A DNA stretch of 14,318 nt. Source: Acidimicrobiaceae bacterium. Lineage in GTDB: Bacteria; Actinomycetota; Acidimicrobiia; Acidimicrobiales; RAAP-2. The notes beneath the pieces were generated by a model that worked only from the letters and a program-made list of their open reading frames with translations, was not told the origin of the DNA and did not search any database. This document shows positions 6,920 to 14,273 of the stretch, in pieces (positions within the stretch are counted from its first letter, which is position 1; each line of letters opens with the position of its first letter). The translations under genes were made by a program, and so were the position numbers. The stretch is taken from assembly GCA_030838245.1 (NCBI GenBank), contig JAUTXB010000310.1:1-14318 (forward strand), written 5' to 3'.

Positions 6920-7723
6920 TCAGCCGGCGTCGAGTGCCTCTCGGAGGGCGCCGACAAACTCGGCTGCCCCCTCGGGACCCTGACCTTCGAGCAGCCGTCG
7001 CACCAACGCGGACCCGACGATCACGCCGTCGGCCACTTCGCATACCGTCTTGGCCTGGTCCGGTGTCGAAATCCCGATCCCGATGCACGCCGGCATGTCC
7101 GTCACCGCCCTGATCCGACCGGCGACCTCCCGGGCGGAACTGGCCAGCTCTGCCTGTTCGCCGGTTACGCCCATGCGACCCACCCCGTAGACGAATCCCC
7201 GTGATCGTCGGGCGATGGCCGAGATGCGCTCCTCGGGAGTCGACGGCGCCACCAGGAGCACAGTCTCCACCCCGGCCTCGTCGGCGGCCGCGGCCCAGGG
7301 CCCGAGCTCCTCTAGCGACAGGTCGGGCACGATCGCCCCGCTCACCCCGGACGTGACCAGAGAACTGGCCAGACGTCGATGGCCGGCCCGGTAGACCAGG
7401 TTGTAGTAGGTCATGACCACCAGTGGGATGCCTATCTCCAAGCGGCTCAGGTCGGCCAGGATTCCATCGGGTGTCGTACCGCGCTCCAACGCCCGAAGGG
7501 ATGCAGCCTGGACGGTGGGGCCGTCGATCATCGGATCGGAGAACGGAATCCCCACCTCGATGGCATCGGCGCCGGCGCCGGCCAGGGCCTCGATGGTCAG
7601 CAGCCACGTCTCGTCCATGCCCCCGGTGACATACGGGATCAGCAGTTTGTGCCCCGCATTCCGACGATCCCTCAGCACGGTTTCCAGTCGCCCTGGGGAG
7701 TGCGTCGCCTCAGCCAGCACCAT
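6920..7723 (-). CDS. trpA: Tryptophan synthase alpha chain
   Basis: Cleaves indole-3-glycerol phosphate to indole and glyceraldehyde 3-phosphate, passing indole through a tunnel to TrpB. The signature E-x-G-x-P-x-S-D-P-x-x-D-G-P is intact, with catalytic Glu56 and Asp67. YYNLV, a phosphate-binding GIGISTPDQ near the C-terminus and GVIVGSALV complete the TIM barrel. I chose the ATG giving MVLAEATHS (267 residues), which overlaps the end of trpB by 14 nt. An in-frame ATG 14 codons earlier would add an Arg/Ser-rich stretch not expected in TrpA. It is the last gene of the leftward operon and faces the tandem array. Confidence 0.96.
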   Translation of the reverse strand: MVLAEATHSPGRLETVLRDRRNAGHKLLIPYVTGGMDETWLLTIEALAGAGADAIEVGIPFSDPMIDGPTVQAASLRALERGTTPDGILADLSRLEIGIPLVVMTYYNLVYRAGHRRLASSLVTSGVSGAIVPDLSLEELGPWAAAADEAGVETVLLVAPSTPEERISAIARRSRGFVYGVGRMGVTGEQAELASSAREVAGRIRAVTDMPACIGIGISTPDQAKTVCEVADGVIVGSALVRRLLEGQGPEGAAEFVGALREALDAG

Positions 7724-8975
7724 GAGGGTCCACCGCCTCGAGGATCTCCCGGACCTGGGCCACATCCTTGTCGCCCCGACCCGACAGGGTGATCAGGACG
7801 GTCGAGCCGTGCGGGATCTCCTTGCCCGCCGCTCGATGGACCCAGGCCAGGGCGTGGGCGGACTCGAGGGCGGGGATGATCCCCTCGGATCGGGCCAGCA
7901 GTCGGAATGCGTCGAGTACCTCGGCGTCGTCGGCCGTCGTGTATGTGGCCCTCCCGATGGCGGCCAGGTGGGCGTGTTCGGGACCGATCCCCGGGTAATC
8001 GAGGCCGGCCGAGATCGACTCGGCCTCGAGGATCTGACCGGCCTCGTCCTGCATGAGGTTCGACCGCATCCCGTGCAGGATGCCCGGAATTCCATTGCGC
8101 ATGGCTGCCCCGCCCGCCGCCTCGACGGCGACCAGCGCAGAAGAGGTATCGACGAATCCGGCAAAGGTGCCCGCGGCATTGGACCCGCCCCCGGCGCACG
8201 CCACCACCACGTCGGGCACCGACCCGTCGAGGATCGCCCGGCATTGTTCCCGCGCCTCGTCACCGACGATGCGCTGCAGCTCGCGCACCATCCACGGATA
8301 GGGGTGGGGGCCCATGACCGATCCGAGGCAGTAGTGGGTGGTGTCCACCGAAGCCACCCAGTCCCGCAAGGCCTCGTTCACCGCATCCTTCAGGGTCCGG
8401 CTCCCGCTGTACACCGGTCGGACCTCGGCCCCCAGCAACTCCATCCGGAAGACGTTCAGCTCCTGTCGTTCCGTGTCCACCTCGCCCATGTAGACGACGC
8501 ACTCCATGTCCAACAAGGCCGCAGCTGTGGCCGTGGCGACCCCGTGTTGGCCAGCACCGGTCTCGGCGATCAGGCGCGGTTTCCCCATCCGCCGAGCCAG
8601 AAGGGCCTGTCCGATCACGTTGTTCAGCTTGTGGGAGCCGGTGTGGGCCAGGTCCTCACGCTTGAGCAGTACCCGGATCCCCAAGGTCTCCGAAAGCCGG
8701 GTGCACTCGGTGACCGGTGTGGGTCGACCGCCATAGTCCCGCAGGATCTGTTCGAACTCACGATGGAAGTCGGGATCCGACCAGGCCGAGCGGAAGGCCA
8801 CCTCGAGCTCCTGGCAGGCCGGTACTAACGACTCGGGAACGAACTGGCCCCCGAAGTCACCAAATCTGCCGGTGGGGCCGGGGTCTCCCATCAACGACCC
8901 GGCACCGGGCGCTCCGTTGCCGGGCGAGCCGTTGCCGGACGCGTCGGCTCCAGCGGTGGTCATCTCGGTTGTCAT
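7710..8975 (-). CDS. trpB: Tryptophan synthase beta chain with a Gly-rich N-terminal leader
   Basis: PLP enzyme that joins indole and serine to form tryptophan in the alpha2-beta2 complex. Seen: PLP lysine Lys116 in HTGSHKLNN, catalytic Glu138 in AETGAGQHG, phosphate-binding GGGSNA (261-266) and the LSGRGDKD ending. It is of the TrpB1 type. The first 35 residues or so, before GRFGDFGGQFVPE, are Gly/Asn/Ala/Pro-rich and partly encoded by a 15-bp direct repeat (8907-8936), so they look like an expanded disordered leader. The annotated ATG overlaps the trpF stop by four bases (ATGA); Met5 or Met29 are possible later starts. No strong Shine-Dalgarno precedes it, which fits coupled translation. 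Confidence 0.96.
   Translation of the reverse strand: MTTEMTTAGADASGNGSPGNGAPGAGSLMGDPGPTGRFGDFGGQFVPESLVPACQELEVAFRSAWSDPDFHREFEQILRDYGGRPTPVTECTRLSETLGIRVLLKREDLAHTGSHKLNNVIGQALLARRMGKPRLIAETGAGQHGVATATAAALLDMECVVYMGEVDTERQELNVFRMELLGAEVRPVYSGSRTLKDAVNEALRDWVASVDTTHYCLGSVMGPHPYPWMVRELQRIVGDEAREQCRAILDGSVPDVVVACAGGGSNAAGTFAGFVDTSSALVAVEAAGGAAMRNGIPGILHGMRSNLMQDEAGQILEAESISAGLDYPGIGPEHAHLAAIGRATYTTADDAEVLDAFRLLARSEGIIPALESAHALAWVHRAAGKEIPHGSTVLITLSGRGDKDVAQVREILEAVDPHGAG
8907..8936. repeat. Two 15-bp direct repeats inside the trpB leader codons
   Basis: GGGCGCTCCGTTGCC (8907-8921) and GGGCGAGCCGTTGCC (8922-8936) are adjacent and differ at two bases. On the coding (minus) strand they give two five-residue units, GNGSP and GNGAP, in the Gly-rich leader of TrpB. 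The period keeps the frame, so copy-number change would alter protein length without a frameshift. Confidence 0.7.
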
Positions 8976-9721
8976 TCGTTCTGCCAGTCGAAGAGGTCCT
9001 CGGCTTCACCGCCGGCACCTCGCTGTACGGCCGTATAGGAGACGTCGTCGTCGGGGCTCCCCGCCGACCGCACCACCGTGTTCTCGGCTTCCCGGACAGC
9101 GGCGATGAACAATCGCAACTTTGACGGGTCCTTTATGCCCGGTGACGCCTCGACCCCCGAGGACACGTCGACACCCCAGGGACGTAGGTGGGCGATGGCC
9201 GCCCCGACGTTGTCCGAACGAAGGCCGCCGGACACGATGAGCCGGCCGGGATCGATCACGCCCTCGGCCAGTCGCCAGTCGAACACTTCCCCGGAACCGG
9301 GGCTATTCCCATCGACCAAGAGCAGGTCGGCTCCGTATTCGTCGAAGCGCTCGATGGAGGGATGGCCGGCGGGAAATGCCTTGATGACGCAGCTGGTTCG
9401 CTCGCGTATCCACCGGGTGTCCTCGGCGGACTCCAACCCGTGGAGCTGGACGGCATGCAGGCCGATCTGGTTGGCGATCTCGATGACCCGCCTGGGGGAT
9501 TCATTCCGGAACACACCGACCGTGACCGTCTCATGGGGAAGCCGCTTGGTGATGTCGGCCACGGCGATAGGAGTCATCTGGCGAGGCGATGGGGCGAACA
9601 CGAACCCCACCGCGGCCGCCCCCATACCCACGGCCAACAGTGCGTCAGCTTCCGAGGTGACACCACAGATCTTCACGAACACGCCGTCCACGGCATCCAG
9701 GCGATCGATGAAGGTCATCAC
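8972..9721 (-). CDS. trpF: Phosphoribosylanthranilate isomerase
   Basis: Amadori rearrangement of phosphoribosylanthranilate to CdRP, the step before TrpC. The TIM-barrel protein shows the catalytic Cys19 (VKICGVT) and Asp185 (GVDVSSGVE), plus VQLHG and the phosphate-binding VSGGL. At 249 residues it exceeds the usual 200-210; the excess is a C-terminal tail of about 35 residues, rich in acidic and polar residues, of unknown role. The start reads GTGATGACC: either the GTG (4-nt overlap with the trpC stop) or the next ATG (1-nt overlap) may be used. A separate trpF is notable because many actinobacteria lack it and rely on the bifunctional HisA homologue PriA. Confidence 0.94.
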   Translation of the reverse strand: MMTFIDRLDAVDGVFVKICGVTSEADALLAVGMGAAAVGFVFAPSPRQMTPIAVADITKRLPHETVTVGVFRNESPRRVIEIANQIGLHAVQLHGLESAEDTRWIRERTSCVIKAFPAGHPSIERFDEYGADLLLVDGNSPGSGEVFDWRLAEGVIDPGRLIVSGGLRSDNVGAAIAHLRPWGVDVSSGVEASPGIKDPSKLRLFIAAVREAENTVVRSAGSPDDDVSYTAVQRGAGGEAEDLFDWQNE

Positions 9722-10596
9722 GACCTCGTCATCGAAGAGCGGTCGGCAGAGCCATTGGCTCCGTCACGGCCTGGGGCACCGGGGTTCGCTCCGGTACGAA
9801 CGCGGTCAGTACGGGCGCCGACAAGCGCCTGCACGGAAGCCTGACGGTCATTGGATCGAACGAGCGTCTCCCCCACCAGCACTGCGTGGTAGCCGGCATC
9901 GGCCAGGCGGGCGGCGTCATCGGCGCCGCGGATTCCGGACTCGGCCACGCCCACGATGCCGGCCGGAAAGGCTCTGGCCAAGCTGAGCGCAAGGTCGTGG
10001 TCGACCTCGAAGGTCCGCAGGTTGCGTTGGTTCACGCCGATCACGGTGGCACCCGCCTGCAAGGCGCGGTCCAGCTCGGTCGCATCGTGCACCTCGACCA
10101 AGGCGGTCAGGCCGAGGCGCCCGGCAAGGGCCAGGAACGAGGTGAGCTCGGCGTCGGCCAAGGCGGCCACGATCAACAATACGGCGTCGGCTCCCATGAT
10201 CCGGGCGTCGCACACATCGGCCTCGCTGACGGTGAAGTCCTTTCGAAGCACGGGGAGCGAACACGCGGCACGAGCTGCGGCCAGGTCGGCGGGAGAGCCG
10301 CCGAAAAAGGCGCCATCGGTGAGCACAGAGAGGCATGCCGCCCCGCCAGACTGGTAGTCGACGGCCACGGCGGCCGGGTCGAGATCGAGGTCGAGTGCCC
10401 CCTTGGACGGCGAACGGCGCTTGATCTCGGAGATGACGGCGATCGATCCGTCGGCGGCGGCTGCCGTAAGCGCGGGGGCGAACGGGCGCACGGCCGGGGC
10501 GCCTTCGGCCTGGGCCGCCAACGAACCTACGTCACGCTCGTCGGCAGCCGCACGGGCGCGATGAGCAACGAGGATGTCATCGAGATAGGCGGGCAT
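9718..10596 (-). CDS. trpC: Indole-3-glycerol phosphate synthase
   Basis: Ring-closing decarboxylation of CdRP to indole-3-glycerol phosphate. Conserved catalytic and binding residues are visible: Glu57 and Lys59 in SEIKRRSPSKG, Lys119 in LRKDF, Glu168 in LVEVHD, Asn189 in GVNQRNL, and Glu219-Ser220 in AESGI. The 292-residue product is longer than the typical 250-270 because of a Gly/Arg/Ser-rich tail of about 35 residues. The ATG has only a modest upstream AAGG. It starts 147 nt after the ygfZ stop, the only large gap in the operon, so it may have its own promoter. It encodes TrpC alone, not the TrpC-TrpF fusion of E. coli. Confidence 0.96.
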   Translation of the reverse strand: MPAYLDDILVAHRARAAADERDVGSLAAQAEGAPAVRPFAPALTAAAADGSIAVISEIKRRSPSKGALDLDLDPAAVAVDYQSGGAACLSVLTDGAFFGGSPADLAAARAACSLPVLRKDFTVSEADVCDARIMGADAVLLIVAALADAELTSFLALAGRLGLTALVEVHDATELDRALQAGATVIGVNQRNLRTFEVDHDLALSLARAFPAGIVGVAESGIRGADDAARLADAGYHAVLVGETLVRSNDRQASVQALVGARTDRVRTGANPGAPGRDGANGSADRSSMTRS

Positions 10597-10743
10597 GACC
10601 TTCCCAGACTACCGGGGCCGGTGCGGTTCCCTGGTGGACGCCGCAATCGACGTCGTGACCGATGCCACGTCGGGGTCCAGTCCTCGGGTGGCCGACGGGC
10701 GTGGTTCCTGGTTGGTCCTTCGGTTAGCCCGGCCCGATGGCCG
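10597..10743 (-). other. Gap between ygfZ and trpC in the trp operon
   Basis: No gene is supported in this 147-nt stretch. Read on the operon strand, I found no leader peptide with clustered Trp codons, no T-box-like element and no hairpin with a T-run. A 19-codon open frame starting with GTG contains no tryptophan and looks like chance. The gap may hold a promoter for trpCFBA; that is inferred from spacing only. Confidence 0.4.
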
Positions 10744-11676
10744 TCAGCCGACGAGCGGCAGCGGCTTGGCCTCGGCCCCGGCCTCGACGGCGCGACCGTC
10801 GTCCTCCCAGCGCACAGAGACCGGCGATGGTGGCGTCACCCGCCGCTGCAGGGTGGCCAGGGCGACGGTGGAACTCACGCCGGGCGACCATGCCACCGAG
10901 GTCAGACGCCCCACTTCGTGCTCACCATCGGTGGTGTGAACCGTGGCCCCGACCGGTGGGACCTGTTCCGGATCGTCGAGCACGATCCCACACATCCGCC
11001 GCGCCACCTTGGTCCCGCGTGAATCGAGCCGGGCCACCAGCTCCTGGCCGGTGAAACACCCCTTGGTGAGGGAAACCGCCCGTTCGACCAGGCCCGCTTC
11101 GGCAGGGATGGTGCTCTCGGTGACGTCTCGTCCCATGACGGGGATTCCGGCCTCGATACGGGCCGCCTCCCATGCCGCGCTCCCACACCGGCGTACCGCC
11201 TCTGGGAAGGTGGGCGCCGGACCGATCAGGTCGAAGCCCGAGAGCCCCGGCCACTCGACCGGGAGGCGAAGAACCCCCGGCTCCGAAGCCGGGGGCACGG
11301 AAGCGGACTCGGGGCCGCGAATGGCGAGGCACACCCAGGACAGAGGCTCGATGTCCACCTTCACGCGGAGCCGGAACCGCTCGAGCCGGGTCCGTGCCGC
11401 GTCGCCTGACCCGGCATCGGTGTCGATGTGGAACGCGTCGGGGCCCGTCCGGGTCACCCGGATCATGGCGTCCACCTTCCCCTGCGGGCTGAGTAGGAGT
11501 GCGTCGCCTGTCTGGCCCTCGGACAGGGCGGCCACATCCTGGCTGCACTGACCCTGGAGGTACTCGACGGCATCGGCTCCGGAGACAGTCAGCACGTCCC
11601 GGGGAAGGGTCACCCCGCCGACACCGTGACGCAGCGCGTCGTAGTCGGTAGCCAGCTCGGCGTCGGTCTCGTTCAT
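10744..11676 (-). CDS. ygfZ: YgfZ/GcvT-like folate-binding protein
   Basis: Tetrahydrofolate-binding protein of the COG0354 group, related to the glycine-cleavage T protein and linked in other bacteria to repair or assembly of certain Fe-S enzymes. The diagnostic K-G-C-[FY]-x-G-Q-E motif is present as KGCFTGQE (205-212) with Cys207. Early in the protein, YLQGQCSQDVAAL and the LLSPQGKVDA stretch (61-70) match the folate-binding half. Length is 310 residues. The ATG overlaps the trpE stop (ATGA) and has a strong AGGAGG (11681-11686) four bases upstream, which excludes the longer same-frame opening over trpE. It sits between trpE and trpC, a place with no known role for it in tryptophan synthesis; co-expression is certain to be close, functional linkage is not. 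Confidence 0.9.
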   Translation of the reverse strand: MNETDAELATDYDALRHGVGGVTLPRDVLTVSGADAVEYLQGQCSQDVAALSEGQTGDALLLSPQGKVDAMIRVTRTGPDAFHIDTDAGSGDAARTRLERFRLRVKVDIEPLSWVCLAIRGPESASVPPASEPGVLRLPVEWPGLSGFDLIGPAPTFPEAVRRCGSAAWEAARIEAGIPVMGRDVTESTIPAEAGLVERAVSLTKGCFTGQELVARLDSRGTKVARRMCGIVLDDPEQVPPVGATVHTTDGEHEVGRLTSVAWSPGVSSTVALATLQRRVTPPSPVSVRWEDDGRAVEAGAEAKPLPLVG

Positions 11677-13310
11677 CGGGCCTCCTGCGATGGATTCGCC
11701 GCTCCGGCCGCTCGGGCTGGGCCGGCCGCTCCGGCCGCTCGGGCCGTGCTGACCGCTCCGGCCGCTCGGGCCGCTCGGGCCATGGCCACCGCCGAGAGCA
11801 TGGCGGCGGCCTTGTGGGCACACTCTTCGTTCTCCGTGGTCGGGTCGCTGTCGGCCACGATCCCCGCGCCGGCTTGCACCGATGCCCGACCGTCCGGACA
11901 GACAGTCATGGTGCGGATGGCGATGGCCGTGTCCAGGTTGCCGGAGAAGTCGAGGTATCCGACCACCCCGCCGTAGACGCCCCGCTTGGTGGGCTCCAGG
12001 TCGTCGATGATCTGCATGGCCCGCACTTTGGGAGCGCCCGAAAGGGTGCCCGCCGGCAACGTGGCCCGCAGGACGTCGATCGGCCCTTTGCCCGGCGCCA
12101 GCTGGCCCGAGACCTGCGAGGTCATGTGCATGATGTGGCTGTAGCGCTCGACGATCATCATCTCGTCGATCTTCTCGGTGCCGAAGGAGACCACACGACC
12201 CACGTCGTTGCGGGCCAGGTCGACGAGCATGACGTGCTCGGCACACTCCTTGGGGTCCTCGACCAGCTCCCCGGCCAACCTGCCGTCCTCTTCGGCCGTC
12301 CGACCGCGGGGCCGCGATCCGGCGATGGGACGCGAGATCACGACGCCGTCCCGCAGTCGAACCATCGGCTCCGGGGAAGCGCCCACCACGGTGACCTCGG
12401 GGAACCGAAGGAAGTAGAGGTAGGGACTGGGGTTCACCAACCGCAGCACCCGGTAGACGTCGAAGGGGTCGGCCCCCAGCTGGGGCAGGTCGAACCGCTG
12501 GGACAGGACCACCTGGAAGATATCGCCGGCGGTGACGTGCTCCTTGGCCGCCTCGACGCCGTCCATGTACAGCCGGCCGGACATGGTGGGCTCCACGTCG
12601 TCGGGGATGCCGCCTCGCTCGGGGAGCGGGCGGGCCACGTCTTCGATGGGACGGAAGCAGTCGGCGGTGAGGGTATCGAGCTGCGCGCACGCCTCGTCGA
12701 AGGCGGCATCGAGCTGATCGATGCCCCACGTGGGGTCGACGATCACGTTCTCGATAAGGACGACGCGCTGGCGCCAGTGGTCGAACGCGGCCAGCTCGCC
12801 GATCACCGCGACGATGGCATCGGGATGACCGAGATCGTCCTCGGGAATATCGGGGAGGTGCTCCACCTCTCGCACCACGTCATAGCCGAGATAGCCGACC
12901 AGGCCGGCGTGCAGTGGCGGCAGATCGGGCAACTCCGGGGATTCGAACGCCTCGAGGATCAACTCGAGCGCGGAAAGTATCCCCTTATCGCCGGTCACTC
13001 CCCCGTCGGTGATGGCGTCGAGGTCGAGGGACCCGGCGGTGGTGACGGTGCGCCCGGTGGCGGTCACGACGGCCAACGGATTGCGACCGATGAACGAGTA
13101 CCGTCCCCACCGCTCGCCGCCCTCGACCGATTCGAGCAGGAACCCGGGGTCCTCACCCACGATGCGCAAGAAGGCCCCGACCGGCGTCAGCGTGTCGGCC
13201 ACCAGCTCGCGCCAGACCGGGACGATGCGGTGCTTGGCCGCCAGGACGTGGAATCCGTCCCGTCCTGGGCTGGTCACTGACGTTCTCGTCCCCGGGCCGT
13301 CCATCATCAT
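11673..13310 (-). CDS. trpE: Anthranilate synthase component I with a repetitive Ala-rich tail
   Basis: Converts chorismate to anthranilate using ammonia from the glutaminase subunit TrpG, which is not in the window. Seen in 545 residues: tryptophan-feedback motif LLES (58-61), NPSPYLYFL (283-291), PIAGSRPRG (318-326), [14 protein letters not shown] (349-362), SHIMH with catalytic-type His382, and GTLSGAPK (411-418). The LLES motif suggests feedback inhibition by tryptophan. The start reads ATGATGATG, three adjacent Met codons overlapping the hisI stop; any may be used, and none has a Shine-Dalgarno, so coupling to hisI is likely. The last 35 or so residues are repeats around ARAAGA, encoded by a 27-bp tandem repeat, beyond the normal end of the fold. 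Component I of aminodeoxychorismate synthase is a less likely alternative given the trp context. Confidence 0.94.
   Translation of the reverse strand: MMMDGPGTRTSVTSPGRDGFHVLAAKHRIVPVWRELVADTLTPVGAFLRIVGEDPGFLLESVEGGERWGRYSFIGRNPLAVVTATGRTVTTAGSLDLDAITDGGVTGDKGILSALELILEAFESPELPDLPPLHAGLVGYLGYDVVREVEHLPDIPEDDLGHPDAIVAVIGELAAFDHWRQRVVLIENVIVDPTWGIDQLDAAFDEACAQLDTLTADCFRPIEDVARPLPERGGIPDDVEPTMSGRLYMDGVEAAKEHVTAGDIFQVVLSQRFDLPQLGADPFDVYRVLRLVNPSPYLYFLRFPEVTVVGASPEPMVRLRDGVVISRPIAGSRPRGRTAEEDGRLAGELVEDPKECAEHVMLVDLARNDVGRVVSFGTEKIDEMMIVERYSHIMHMTSQVSGQLAPGKGPIDVLRATLPAGTLSGAPKVRAMQIIDDLEPTKRGVYGGVVGYLDFSGNLDTAIAIRTMTVCPDGRASVQAGAGIVADSDPTTENEECAHKAAAMLSAVAMARAARAAGAVSTARAAGAAGPARAAGAANPSQEAR
11681..11686 (-). 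promoter_or_regulatory. Ribosome binding site fixing the ygfZ start
   Basis: CCTCCT on the plus strand is AGGAGG on the coding strand, four bases before the ygfZ ATG and inside the last codons of trpE. It is one of the few strong Shine-Dalgarno sites in the leftward operon and decides the start in a frame that stays open far upstream across trpE. Confidence 0.8.
11699..11779. repeat. Three-copy 27-bp tandem repeat in the 3' end of trpE
   Basis: The 19-bp core CCGCTCCGGCCGCTCGGGC recurs at 11699-11717, 11726-11744 and 11753-11771, exactly 27 bp apart. On the coding strand this gives nine-residue units ending ARAAGA or similar ([16 protein letters not shown]). The frame is kept. It lies just before the trpE stop and 20-odd bases upstream of the ygfZ ribosome site, so copy number could alter both the TrpE tail and spacing of the coupled start. 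Confidence 0.8.
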
Positions 13311-13699
13311 TGGCGCGTCGGTGGCGCGTCCGTCGAGGCGCCGAACTCCCGGAAGAAACACGTGCGCTCACCGGTATGGCAGGCGCCGGCCCCTTCCTGG
13401 TCGACCAGGACAAGCAGTGTGTCGCCGTCACAGTCGTAGCTGACCTGACGCACCCATTGGCGGTCACCGGACGTCTCGCCCTTGCACCAGTACTCCTGGC
13501 GGCTGCGGCTCCAGAACCAGGTGCGGCCGGTCTCGAGCGTCTTGCGCAAGGAATCCTCGTTCATCCAGGCCAGCATCAAGACAGCTCGGTCAGTGGCATC
13601 CTGCACGATCGCGGGCACCAGGCCGTCAACGTTGTAGGTCACCTGGGCGAGCTCGTTGTCGCTGAACTCGATCGGGGTGGCTGTGTAGGTGGTGCTCAC
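13307..13699 (-). CDS. hisI: Phosphoribosyl-AMP cyclohydrolase
   Basis: Opens the adenine ring of phosphoribosyl-AMP, the third step of histidine synthesis. The 130-residue protein matches the single-domain HisI: LMLAWMN (41-47), [17 protein letters not shown] (62-78) and metal-binding Cys90, Cys107-His108 and Cys114 in YDCDGDT, ACHTG and CFF. No HisE domain is fused. The GTG start is supported by AGGAG at eight bases; an in-frame ATG further upstream would add a Pro/Ser-rich stretch absent from the family. One small deviation is GETSGD where GETSGH is common. The stop overlaps the trpE ATG. HisI and TrpE sit side by side in many actinobacteria, both in PRPP-consuming pathways. Confidence 0.95.
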   Translation of the reverse strand: MSTTYTATPIEFSDNELAQVTYNVDGLVPAIVQDATDRAVLMLAWMNEDSLRKTLETGRTWFWSRSRQEYWCKGETSGDRQWVRQVSYDCDGDTLLVLVDQEGAGACHTGERTCFFREFGASTDAPPTRQ

Positions 13700-13707
13700 G
13701 TGTCGTA

Positions 13708-13712
13708 CTCCT
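13708..13712 (-). promoter_or_regulatory. Ribosome binding site fixing the hisI GTG start
   Basis: CTCCT on the plus strand reads AGGAG on the coding strand, eight bases upstream of the GTG at 13699. It supports the 130-residue form over the longer in-frame opening. Confidence 0.75.
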
Positions 13713-13720
13713 GATGCGGG

Positions 13721-13763
13721 GCCATCGGGTGAATGCGGTGTTCGGGTGCCATCGGACGGATGC
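13721..13763. repeat. Imperfect direct repeat in the hisI upstream gap
   Basis: GCCATCGGGTGAATGC (13721-13736) and GCCATCGGACGGATGC (13748-13763) match at 13 of 16 positions and are 27 bp apart, in the 76-nt gap between the GroES-like gene and hisI. They could be a paired operator ahead of the hisI-trp operon or another decayed tandem duplication. No promoter hexamers were identified with confidence. Confidence 0.45.
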
Positions 13764-13775
13764 AGACAGTCGGGC

Positions 13776-14171
13776 TCAGAGGTAGAGGCCGGTGCCCCCA
13801 TCGATCCGATCCGAGGCCACGGCGTGAATATCCCGCTCGCGCAAGATGACGTACTCCTCGCCTTGCACCTCGACCTCGAACCGATCCTCGGGGTTGAAGA
13901 GCACCTTGTCCCCGACCTTGACCGTGCGGACGTGTGGTCCGACGGCCACCGCCTCGGCCCAGGCCAGGCGCCGGGAGACCTGGGCCGTGGCCGGAATCAG
14001 GATGCCGGCCTTGGACCGACGCTCACCGTCGGCCTGACTGACCTGGACCAGGACACGATCAGCGAGGACCGTTATGGGGACTTGGGGATCGCCGGGCGAG
14101 CCGTTTCGGCTGGTCGTCGGCGCTTCAGACGGGGAGGATGCCACGTGCCCACGGTACCGCACGTCCTCCAT
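13776..14171 (-). CDS. GroES-like (Cpn10-fold) protein, short-roof actinobacterial type
   Basis: Cpn10-fold protein; a partner chaperonin ring would be GroEL, not encoded here. Seen: opening strand [12 protein letters not shown], a mobile-loop-like segment with SKAGILIP where ILI corresponds to the hydrophobic tripeptide that binds GroEL, then [19 protein letters not shown] and [18 protein letters not shown]. Compared with E. coli GroES, the residues forming the roof hairpin between AVAVG and VKVGD are largely missing. The protein ends in an extra tail finishing GLYL. I recall such GLYL-ending GroES-family proteins in actinobacteria, but could not check. The start is uncertain: ATG at 14171 (131 residues) or GTG at 14144 (122 residues), neither with a clear ribosome site. 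About 30 polar residues precede the domain. It lies 76 nt upstream of hisI. Confidence 0.85.
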   Translation of the reverse strand: MEDVRYRGHVASSPSEAPTTSRNGSPGDPQVPITVLADRVLVQVSQADGERRSKAGILIPATAQVSRRLAWAEAVAVGPHVRTVKVGDKVLFNPEDRFEVEVQGEEYVILRERDIHAVASDRIDGGTGLYL

Positions 14172-14273
14172 CGGCCATACCGAGCTTCGGACCCTGTCGG
14201 CCAACAGGTAGCGGGATCTGGCCACAGATGATCGTCTGGCCAAAGCGTCTGCCTCGTCATGGCGGACTGCCCG

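Noticed and set aside
6595..7113. Plus-strand frame through the 15-bp array giving five-residue repeats (RLFTG, LLVTD)
   Set aside because: It looks like a pentapeptide-repeat protein only because the DNA period is 15 bp. It starts inside the kinase gene in another frame, ends opposite trpA, and has no ribosome site.
7413..8828. 471-codon plus-strand frame opposite trpA and trpB
   Set aside because: Antisense shadow of two well-defined trp genes; product has no family features.
10597..10743. Tryptophan leader peptide or T-box before trpC
   Set aside because: No run of Trp codons, no antiterminator-like pairing and no hairpin with a T-run could be found.
10744..12729. 661-codon minus-strand frame covering ygfZ and part of trpE
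   Set aside because: Only the last 310 codons are a gene (ygfZ). The upstream part is an off-frame reading of trpE, and a strong ribosome site marks the internal ATG at 11676.
11814..13280. 488-codon plus-strand frame opposite trpE
   Set aside because: Antisense shadow of trpE, with a composition typical of complement reading (His, Gly, Asp, Val rich).
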